From JBCBWG01 sp964579305 (GTDB lineage: Bacteria > Pseudomonadota > Alphaproteobacteria > Rhizobiales > Hyphomicrobiaceae): a DNA stretch of 49,197 bases. The stretch lies in the NCBI GenBank assembly GCA_964579305.1, contig CAZOGY010000010.1, forward strand, positions 1 through 49,197, written 5' to 3'. The notes under the pieces were generated by a model. It was not told where the DNA came from and searched no databases. It worked only from the letters and a program-made list of their open reading frames with translations. Below are positions 43,794-49,197 of the stretch, piece by piece. The stretch's first letter is position 1. The number at the start of each line of letters is the position of its first letter. The position numbers and the translations under genes were made by a program.

Positions 43794-44108
43794 TTATCGG
43801 TTCGACGCCTCTGACAGTTCGGCAGGCGAAATCCGGCCATCGCGGTCGAGATCGACGCGCAAAAATGCACGATCATGGGCATTGAAACGCCGGATCATGC
43901 TAGCGCGGCCAATATTGTGATCCGCATTGAGATTGATGAAAATTTTAAATTCAGCATAATCGAGATGGCGATCTTGATTGATGTCCGCCTTTACAAAATT
44001 GGCCCTGGCCTGCGCCCGCGACGGGTCCATCGCCACGGCCGGCAGCGCGGCGGCGACTGCGCAAAGGCCGAGCGTCAAGACGGAAATGCGGCGGTTAATT
44101 CTTGTCAT
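43794..44108 (-). CDS. Small periplasmic EF-hand protein, 104 aa
   Basis: Probably a secreted calcium-binding protein. A signal peptide ends near ALPAVAMD. Two EF-hand loops follow: D42, N44, D46, H48, D50 and E53 in the first, and D86, D88, D90, S94 and E97 in the second. Both have acidic residues at positions 1, 3, 5 and 12, so both should bind metal. AGGAA lies upstream of the ATG. It precedes the second RND adaptor on the same strand by 107 bp and could be co-transcribed; a role as a periplasmic metal sensor for that system is speculation. Confidence 0.85.
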   Translation of the reverse strand: MTRINRRISVLTLGLCAVAAALPAVAMDPSRAQARANFVKADINQDRHLDYAEFKIFINLNADHNIGRASMIRRFNAHDRAFLRVDLDRDGRISPAELSEASNR

Positions 44109-44141
44109 CGATGGTGTTCCTGTTTCTGAAATGTGATGGTG

Positions 44142-44185
44142 CGCGCTGCGCGCGCCGGACTAAGCGGTGCGTTCCGCGCAGCGCG
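44142..44185. repeat. 11-bp perfect inverted repeat upstream of the EF-hand gene
   Basis: CGCGCTGCGCG (44142-44152) and CGCGCAGCGCG (44175-44185) are exact reverse complements separated by 22 nt. Each arm is itself nearly palindromic. The right-hand edge of the left arm is 44 nt from the EF-hand start, within its probable leader. It could be an RNA structure or a paired operator. Confidence 0.55.
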
Positions 44186-44299
44186 TGGTTGGACACTAGG
44201 CGCCGGCGTTTGCGGGCGTTTTTCTGGAACACGGCATTTTGTTACGTTTGTTTGCTGGCATGTATCGGGCGGTAACATGTGGCAGGCGCTCGTGTTGCG

Positions 44300-44695
44300 T
44301 CATTGACGTTTGCCTCCCAGTTGCGCCGAGGCCAGCGAGCAAACACCGAAAATAATAGCAAGAAAAGAAGCAATAGAAACATAAGCTTGCGCGTGTTTCT
44401 TAATTTCCAGACATTTGCGCTGAACCCTCAGTCGGTTGGCGGCAAATCGTCTGGAACGGAACACCAGCGCCGCACGCCAGCGCTCCCGATCGNNNNNNNN
44501 NNNNNNNNNNNNNNNNNNNNNNNNNNNNNNNNNNNNNNNNNNNNNNNNNNNNNNNNNNNNNNNNNNNNNNNNNNNNNNNNNNNNNNNNNNNNTTGGTGCC
44601 TGTTCCGTTGGTGCCTGTTCCTTTGGTGACAGTCGCGCAGAAACGGCCGTGTCACCAGGAATTGACTGAGCTGGTTTGCCAGGTGCCGCGTTCAT
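44300..44695 (-). CDS. Possible small membrane protein crossing the N-gap (doubtful)
   Basis: An ORF stays open on both sides of the gap. From ATG 44695 it reads MNAAPGKPAQSIPGDTAVSA and reaches the pentapeptide repeat EQAPT at the gap edge. Beyond the gap it continues with a basic segment and one hydrophobic helix (AYVSIASFLAIIFGVCSLAS) before the stop. The 15-nt repeat being in frame with a 5-residue unit favours coding. Against it: no ribosome site, only 30 bp to the divergent start at 44726, and the frame across 100 arbitrary Ns is unknown. The true length cannot be stated. Confidence 0.25.
   Translation of the reverse strand: MNAAPGKPAQSIPGDTAVSARLSPKEQAPTEQAPXXXXXXXXXXXXXXXXXXXXXXXXXXXXXXXXXXDRERWRAALVFRSRRFAANRLRVQRKCLEIKKHAQAYVSIASFLAIIFGVCSLASAQLGGKRQ
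44493..44592. other. Scaffold gap (100 N)
   Basis: Placeholder of exactly 100 Ns. Unlike the soxY gap, no obvious overlap joins the flanks. The right flank begins inside a 15-bp tandem repeat, which probably broke the assembly, so additional repeat copies may be missing. Confidence 0.95.
44593..44621. repeat. 15-bp tandem repeat at the gap edge
   Basis: GTTGGTGCCTGTTCC is present as one full copy (44607-44621) and one copy lacking its first base at the gap edge (44593-44606), with a partial third (TTTGGTG) after it. On the minus strand it encodes EQAPT. The copy number is unknown because of the gap. Confidence 0.8.
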
Positions 44696-44725
44696 AAGGG
44701 CACGCGACCGGCGCGGGGGGACACC

Positions 44726-45787
44726 ATGCAATCACCGACAGCTACGACGCTCCGCAGTCTCGCGACGGCTGTCCCCGATCATCGTATTGCCCAAGCTGAC
44801 GCTGCCGCGATTGCAGAGCGTGTATTCGCGCCACGGTTTGCTGAGTTTGACCGGTTGCGGCCGGTGTTCACGAACGCTGGGATCGCCAAGCGCCATATCG
44901 TGATGCCGGTTGAATGGTACCTTGAAGAGCGCGGCTGGACTGAACGTACAGAGGTCTATCTGGACGCAGCGCAATCCCTGTTTTGCCAGGCGGCCCGCCG
45001 CGCGCTCGATGAAGCCGGGCTGCGGGCGTGTGACATCGACGCAATCGTGACCGTCAGCTCGACCGGCATCGCAACCCCCTCGTTAGAGGCGCGCGCGCTG
45101 GGCGCAATGGGTTTTCGCCACAACGTTCTCCGAATTCCCGTATTTGGCATGGGCTGCGCCGGCGGCGTTGCAGGCCTGGCCGTTGCCGAGCGATTGGCGG
45201 CAGCACAGGCCGACAGCAACGTCCTGCTGGTCGCGGTCGAACTGTGCTCGCTGGCGTTTCGCCTCGATAAACCGACCAAGGCAAACATCGTTGCGACGGC
45301 GCTATTTGCGGATGGCGCGGCGGCATGCGTTCTGAGCTCCAGCCCGTGTGAAGGACGCGTGACCGTCGGACGTGGCGCACAACATACCTGGCCCGAGACC
45401 ATCGGGATCATGGGCTGGGCTGTTGATCCGCAAGGCTTTGAGGTGATTTTCGACCGCGCAATCCCGCCCTTTGCACGGCGTCATCTGCACGGCGCTGTCA
45501 CAACGTTTCTCGACGGTTGGGACCTCCCGCGCGAAGACATCGTGCGTTTGTCGTTTCATCCCGGCGGAACCAAAGTCTTGCAGGCCATCGAAGCGGCCCT
45601 TTCGTTGGGCGACGGCGCATTGCAGATCGAGCGCGAAGTTTTGTTTGAGTTTGGAAACATGTCTGCGCCGACGGCCCTGTTCGTTTTGGAAAGAGAGCTT
45701 GCCAATCGCGGATCTGGCGTTTCCGTTCTGACGGCGCTCGGTCCAGGTTTCACCGCCGCGGCCATTCCAGTGGGGTGCCAATCATGA
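44726..45787 (+). CDS. Type III polyketide synthase (chalcone/alkylresorcinol synthase-like), 353 aa
   Basis: Ketosynthase homodimer that extends an acyl-CoA starter with malonyl-CoA units to make pyrones or resorcinols. The catalytic triad is complete: C144 in FGMGCAGG, H278 in SFHPGGTKVL and N311 in EFGNMSAPT. Length is typical. G-rich GGGGGGA lies just before the ATG. The next gene overlaps the stop by ATGA and encodes an isoprenylcysteine-methyltransferase-like protein, the same pairing as srsA-srsB for methylated phenolic lipids in Streptomyces. An alkylresorcinol- or alkylpyrone-type product is therefore likely; starter length cannot be read from sequence. Confidence 0.92.
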   Translation: MQSPTATTLRSLATAVPDHRIAQADAAAIAERVFAPRFAEFDRLRPVFTNAGIAKRHIVMPVEWYLEERGWTERTEVYLDAAQSLFCQAARRALDEAGLRACDIDAIVTVSSTGIATPSLEARALGAMGFRHNVLRIPVFGMGCAGGVAGLAVAERLAAAQADSNVLLVAVELCSLAFRLDKPTKANIVATALFADGAAACVLSSSPCEGRVTVGRGAQHTWPETIGIMGWAVDPQGFEVIFDRAIPPFARRHLHGAVTTFLDGWDLPREDIVRLSFHPGGTKVLQAIEAALSLGDGALQIEREVLFEFGNMSAPTALFVLERELANRGSGVSVLTALGPGFTAAAIPVGCQS

Positions 45788-46326
45788 CCATCGCGCTTGC
45801 GGTTCTTGCCTTTGTCACGGTCCAGCGGCTCGGCGAACTCTGGATCGCGCGACGCAATACAGCCCGCCTTTTGGCGCGCGGCGCCACAGAGCACGCACCG
45901 GGGCACTATCCCGCCATCGTGGTGTTGCACGCGCTTTGGCTCATCGGGATTTGGTATGCCGCCTGGACCCAGCCGATCGTGGCGAACCTCGCCTTGCTTG
46001 CGGTGTTCTTCGTCCTGCAAGCCCTGCGTATATGGGTCTTGACCACATTGGGCGAGCGTTGGACCACGCGGATCATTACGGTTCCCGGCGAAGCGCGGGT
46101 GCGCAGCGGTCCATTCCGTTTTTTCAATCATCCAAACTACATGATTGTTTGTGCGGAAATCGCTGTTTTACCCGTTGCTTTCGGGCTCTATTGGTTTGCC
46201 ATCGCTTTTTCAATCGCAAATGCCATCTTGCTTGTCATTCGGATCCGCCACGAAGAAGCCGCCTTGAGTGACGCTGAAAAAACGCGAAAGGGTGGCGAGC
46301 CGGTAATGCGGGCGCGCAATCCGTGA
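45784..46326 (+). CDS. Isoprenylcysteine carboxyl methyltransferase-like membrane methyltransferase, 180 aa
   Basis: Membrane methyltransferase likely acting on the polyketide made by the preceding enzyme. ATG 45784 overlaps the synthase stop (ATGA); the in-frame GTG at 45775 is less likely. Hydrophobic helices fill most of the protein. The ICMT signature region is clear: VRSGPFRFFNHPNYMIVCAE with the NHPNY motif, then RIRHEEAAL near the C-terminus, which forms the S-adenosylmethionine site in this family. The MFS gene begins inside its stop codon (GTGA). Comparable to SrsB, which O-methylates resorcinolic lipids; the exact substrate is inferred from context. Confidence 0.87.
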   Translation: MTIALAVLAFVTVQRLGELWIARRNTARLLARGATEHAPGHYPAIVVLHALWLIGIWYAAWTQPIVANLALLAVFFVLQALRIWVLTTLGERWTTRIITVPGEARVRSGPFRFFNHPNYMIVCAEIAVLPVAFGLYWFAIAFSIANAILLVIRIRHEEAALSDAEKTRKGGEPVMRARNP

Positions 46327-47915
46327 CATCCCCCAGCCTTGAAAGAGAAACCCGCCAATACGAAATCGCCGAAAACGGCTCTCGTCGGACGCGGCTCAGG
46401 ACTTGGCTCGGTTTCCTAGCCATGTGCACCGGCATGTTCATGGCAATCCTGGATATCCAGATCGTCGTGACGGCACTGCCTGCAATCCGCAAAGCCTTGA
46501 ATATCCCACCGCAGGATATGAGCTGGGTCCAGACCAGTTACTTGATCGCAGAGGTCATTGCGATTGCCCTGACCGGCATTTTCACGCGCGCCTTTTCAAT
46601 ACGCGGATTGTTTCTCATAGCGCTGACGGTCTTCACGCTCGCGTCAATCGCTTGCGCCTTTGCCGATGGGTTTTGGCCCCTCATTGCGGCACGGATAGTC
46701 CAAGGCTTCGCCGGCGGCTGCCTGATTCCTTTGGTCTTCACCAGCGTATTTTTGTTATTCAACGAAAGCGAGCAAGGCCTCGCCACAACGATTGCAGGCG
46801 GGCTTGCGGTACTAGCGCCGACGCTTGGGCCCACGGTTGGCGGTTACATAACACAGACTTACGATTGGCCATGGCTGTTTTTGATCAATGTCGGTCCTGG
46901 GGCCGTGAGCCTCGTGGTCGGCTGGGCGCTGTTGCCGCGGGGGCCAGGTGATCTCACCGTTTTTCGCAGCCTCGATCGCGTTGCGCTTATCGGGCTTGTG
47001 GTGTCGCTTGCTGCACTTGAGATCGGTTTAAAGGAGGCGCCCAAGGCGGGTTGGCTTTCGCCGCCGACAGGTTTGCTGTTCAGCGCTTTCCTGCTTGGCG
47101 CTGTGATATTCGCAGCGCGCTCGTTGCTCTCGCATGAGCCATTTCTGGATTTGCGGCTATTGCGCACTCCAAATACAGCCGCCGCCTGTATCATCAGTTT
47201 CGTGTTTGGCGCTGGTTTGTTTGCTTCGATCTATCTGATGGTTGTCTTTCTTGGGTTGGTCAGACTGCACGACCCGCTCGAAATCGGGCTGATTATAATC
47301 GTCACCGGAATAGCGCAGTTGTGCGTTGCGCCGTTGGTCGTGCAATTGGAATTGCGGGTTGATGCCCGCATTCTGACACTTGCGGGCCTTCTGCTTTTCG
47401 GTGGCGGCCTGCTGATGAGTGCAGGTCAGACGCGGCAAACTGACTATGACGAAATGTTTTGGCCACAGGTCGTACGCGGCATCGGCATCATGCTCTGTCT
47501 GATCCCGCCGACCCGCCTTGCGCTTGATCACTTGTCTGAACGCCAAATCCCCGATGGCAGTGCGCTGTTCAACGTCTTGCGCAATATCGGCGGCGCCATA
47601 GGTATCGCCATGGTCGACACAATCCTTTGGCAACGCGGACCAATCCATGCCGAGGCGCTTGGTCGGCGATTGGCATCGCGCGATCCAGACGCGATCGAAC
47701 AGGTCGGTATTCCTACCGCCGTGATGCCGCCCCCTGGTGTTCCACTCAATCCAAGCGATGTCGCATTGGCGCGGCCGCTGCTAGAGCGCGCCGGCCTCGT
47801 CGAAGCCATCAACGAGGCCTGGTGGATCTTGGCAATCGCCACATTTGCTGCGATCGCCGTGCTTCCACTTGCCCGTGGCAGCAAGGCGGCCTCGTCACCG
47901 CAAGTGCAACGATAA
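46323..47915 (+). CDS. MFS transporter, DHA2 (EmrB/QacA) family, 530 aa
   Basis: Proton-coupled exporter with about 14 membrane helices. Motif C-like LAVLAPTLGPTVGGYITQ and AARIVQGFAGGCLIPL are typical of the DHA2 family, as is the early segment MAILDIQIVVTALPAI. The start is GTG 46323, whose last two bases begin the TGA stop of the methyltransferase gene. As third gene of a coupled operon with a type III polyketide synthase and a methyltransferase, it probably exports the product or provides self-protection. It has no HlyD partner (EmrA) beside it. Confidence 0.9.
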   Translation: MTSPSLERETRQYEIAENGSRRTRLRTWLGFLAMCTGMFMAILDIQIVVTALPAIRKALNIPPQDMSWVQTSYLIAEVIAIALTGIFTRAFSIRGLFLIALTVFTLASIACAFADGFWPLIAARIVQGFAGGCLIPLVFTSVFLLFNESEQGLATTIAGGLAVLAPTLGPTVGGYITQTYDWPWLFLINVGPGAVSLVVGWALLPRGPGDLTVFRSLDRVALIGLVVSLAALEIGLKEAPKAGWLSPPTGLLFSAFLLGAVIFAARSLLSHEPFLDLRLLRTPNTAAACIISFVFGAGLFASIYLMVVFLGLVRLHDPLEIGLIIIVTGIAQLCVAPLVVQLELRVDARILTLAGLLLFGGGLLMSAGQTRQTDYDEMFWPQVVRGIGIMLCLIPPTRLALDHLSERQIPDGSALFNVLRNIGGAIGIAMVDTILWQRGPIHAEALGRRLASRDPDAIEQVGIPTAVMPPPGVPLNPSDVALARPLLERAGLVEAINEAWWILAIATFAAIAVLPLARGSKAASSPQVQR

Positions 47916-47975
47916 TAAAAGTTACGCGCCGCGCCGCCGCGATGACAGCCTGGCGCGAAATAGCGCGCGCCGACG

Positions 47976-48440
47976 TCAGCGCGCGCTGGCCTGCCCTGCG
48001 CCGGCAGAGGCGGGACCGCCGCCCGGCCGTGTCAGCGTCCGCAAGAATCGCGCAGCGACGATCCCGGCAATCAACGCAGCTACGAAAACCAGGACTTCGC
48101 TGCGCAACGTGCCAATGGCTGGCAGCGCCCCTCCGGGGCAGAAGCCGGACAGTCCCCAGCCGATGCCGAAAATCGCCGAGCCGGCGACCAATGGCAGATC
48201 CACCGCCGTGACGGTTGGCAGATGGAACCGGCTATCAAACAGTGGTGACGCGCGGCCGAGAACGAGCTGGTATCCAACAAACGTGGTCACCAGCGCGCCC
48301 CCCATCACGAAGATCAAGCTGGGGTCCCAGGTGCCGGCAATGTCGAAGAAGTTGAGCACCTTGGCTGGGCTCGCCATGCCCGAAATCATGATCCCCGTGC
48401 CAAACAGCAGTCCGCAAAGAAAACCGAGAAAGATCCGCAT
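47976..48440 (-). CDS. YeeE/YedE-family sulfur transport protein, second half (PmpB-like), 154 aa
   Basis: Membrane protein of the YeeE/YedE family linked to uptake of thiosulfate or other reduced sulfur. ATG 48440 follows GGAGG by 9 nt and starts MRIFLGFLCGLLFGTGIMIS, as in the family; the in-frame TTG at 48449 overlaps the previous stop but sits directly on the ribosome site. Four to five hydrophobic helices are visible. The family motif with cysteine is GWGLSGFCPGGALP near residue 100. The C-terminal tail is short and Ala/Gly-rich. It pairs with the preceding gene as a split transporter. Confidence 0.88.
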   Translation of the reverse strand: MRIFLGFLCGLLFGTGIMISGMASPAKVLNFFDIAGTWDPSLIFVMGGALVTTFVGYQLVLGRASPLFDSRFHLPTVTAVDLPLVAGSAIFGIGWGLSGFCPGGALPAIGTLRSEVLVFVAALIAGIVAARFLRTLTRPGGGPASAGAGQASAR

Positions 48441-48445
48441 CGCGC

Positions 48446-48868
48446 TCAACCTCCAATCACATGGCGAACGACGAAAACCGTGATGCCGGTCGTCAACATG
48501 AACGTGAGCGTCGCGACCATTGAGCGTGGCGAAAGCCGTGCGTTACCGCAGACGCCATGGCCCGAAGTGCATCCAGCGCCGAAGGTCACGCCAATGCCGA
48601 CGATAAAGCCGCCCACAACAAGTGCCAGCGTCGAAACAGGAACTTCGATCTGCGGCATTGCACCAGTGGCTATGAGCATAACCGCGGGGGCCGCAATCAT
48701 TCCTGCCAGCATGGCAACACGCCAGCCTCTGTCAGGGGCGGTGATCACGCCGGTCAGGATGCCGGTCGCGCCTGCGATGCGTCCGTGAAACAGCATCAGC
48801 AGAACAGCGGCCAGGCCGATCAATACGCCGCCGGCAAGCGACGCGATGGGTGTGAATTCCGTCGCCAC
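48446..48868 (-). CDS. YeeE/YedE-family sulfur transport protein, first half (PmpA-like), 140 aa
   Basis: Membrane partner of the next gene. GTG 48868 has GGAGG 7 nt upstream. The signature FGAGCTSGHGVCGNARLS near residue 100 carries the two cysteines expected to pass sulfur in YeeE-type channels; further helices complete the half-transporter. It is separated by only 5 nt from the PmpB-like start. The gene pair stands alone with no sulfurtransferase or ArsR/BigR regulator inside the window. Together with soxXYZA it adds a second sulfur-related locus, although 23 kb apart. Confidence 0.88.
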   Translation of the reverse strand: MATEFTPIASLAGGVLIGLAAVLLMLFHGRIAGATGILTGVITAPDRGWRVAMLAGMIAAPAVMLIATGAMPQIEVPVSTLALVVGGFIVGIGVTFGAGCTSGHGVCGNARLSPRSMVATLTFMLTTGITVFVVRHVIGG

Positions 48869-49060
48869 GAACGACCTCCAGGTTTGAGCGATAGATATAC
48901 GTGTTTGCGAATACGTAAGGCCGGTTTAGTGCGCCGACCAGATGCGCACAAGGATGCTGCGCGACCTGTCGCGAACCACATGCGCAAACGCGCCCCGATC
49001 AACGGATCGGCAGCCCCACCAAGAGACCTTTCCGACGTATCGCCATGCAAGATCCCATCA
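48869..49060. other. Spacer upstream of the YeeE pair without a confident gene
   Basis: Only short overlapping ORFs occur here, none with a ribosome site or recognisable product. The part next to the GTG start contains the ATACGT repeats and probably the promoter; the rest, up to the terminator, shows nothing I can name. Confidence 0.5.
48897..48916. repeat. ATACGT direct repeat upstream of the YeeE pair
   Basis: ATACGT occurs at 48897-48902 and 48911-48916, 14 bp apart, within an AT-rich island 30-50 bp before the GTG start. The right copy extends to the palindrome TACGTA. It may mark the promoter and an operator. Confidence 0.35.
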
Positions 49061-49098
49061 CCCAAAAAAAAGCCCGGGGCAATGCGGATGCCCCGGGC
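49061..49098 (-). terminator. Strong intrinsic terminator for a gene or RNA entering from the right
   Basis: GCCCGGGGC (49072-49080) and GCCCCGGGC (49090-49098) form a perfect 9-bp GC stem with a 9-nt loop. On the minus strand a run of eight T follows at once. It ends a minus-strand transcript whose start lies at or beyond the right edge. Confidence 0.8.
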
Positions 49099-49197
49099 AG
49101 ACCGAACGCGTTCAATGCGTGTCTCGCGTCAACGGCCTGCTCATGCATGTCGCATCCAATCGGATGCACGCCCCAAGGCCGCAAAGCGGCCCGGGCC
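49099..49197 (-). other. Structured segment upstream of the edge terminator
   Basis: Three further dyads lie here: GAACGCGTTC (49104-49113), GCATCC/GGATGC with a 4-nt loop (49152-49167), and GGCCGC/GCGGCC with a 3-nt loop (49177-49191). There is no confident coding sequence. It could be a 3' untranslated region or the body of a small RNA cut by the window edge. Confidence 0.4.

Larger units (their letters stand above)
44109..44725. other. Intergenic region with N-gap, repeats and no confident gene
   Basis: This 617-bp stretch separates the minus-strand EF-hand gene from the plus-strand polyketide synthase. It contains a large GC-rich inverted repeat, a 100-N gap, a 15-bp tandem repeat next to the gap, and a possible minus-strand small ORF crossing the gap. 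Base composition is uneven: GC-rich near 44140-44200, and A-rich near 44340-44390. Promoters for both neighbours should lie here, but I cannot place them. Confidence 0.6.

Noticed and set aside
47952..47971. GGCGCG/CGCGCC hairpin between the MFS gene and the YeeE pair as a terminator
   Set aside because: No T-run in either direction and the surrounding sequence is so GC-rich that such a stem is expected by chance.

Overview
The window looks like a draft-assembly scaffold (two 100-N joins) from a GC-rich, Gram-negative alphaproteobacterium, most likely a Hyphomicrobiales-type or related metabolically versatile soil or aquatic organism. The evidence is a soxXYZA cluster, Tat-exported molybdenum hydroxylase, RND pumps, TolC, dense codon-overlapping operons and high-GC codon use. 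The taxon is inferred from gene content only; no rRNA or tRNA gene was seen.

Region 1 (21-19490, minus strand) is one secretion/adhesin locus. In transcription order it holds a TolC-like outer-membrane lipoprotein, a short periplasmic adaptor, a GAF-domain/HlyD membrane fusion protein, a PqqD-like/site-2-protease (M50)/HlyD fusion, and a 4409-residue surface protein. The giant protein has an N-terminal LEPR-type motif, a DUF4347 domain and about 29 cadherin/Ig-like modules. No ABC ATPase, LapG or LapD is present, so this is not a textbook type I secretion operon.

Region 2 (19744-25994) is a minus-strand operon. A [2Fe-2S] subunit and a Tat-exported xanthine-dehydrogenase-family molybdopterin subunit are translationally coupled to soxX-soxY-soxZ-soxA, with a divergent LysR regulator. 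SoxY lacks the usual GGCGG tail. soxB and soxCD are absent from the window. The N-gap inside soxY is a false gap: a 9-bp overlap of the flanks restores the frame.

Region 3 (26007-34525, plus strand) starts with an MscS-type channel. It continues with a tightly packed redox cluster in which three different proteins each carry a Rieske [2Fe-2S] domain: Rieske-FMN glutamate-synthase-like, Rieske-ThDP enzyme, and a six-helix ferric-reductase-like haem protein with a Rieske tail. Three small membrane or membrane-anchored proteins accompany them, one with an unusual Cys/His motif. I do not know a named pathway for this set.

Region 4 (34732-44108) holds two RND efflux adaptor/pump pairs facing each other across a terminator, then a small EF-hand protein. 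Region 5 (44109-47915) has a poorly resolved, gap-containing intergenic stretch and a type III polyketide synthase - ICMT-type methyltransferase - MFS exporter operon, probably for a methylated phenolic lipid or pyrone. Region 6 (47976-49197) holds a YeeE/YedE sulfur-transport pair and, at the right edge, a strong terminator for a gene or RNA entering from outside the window.
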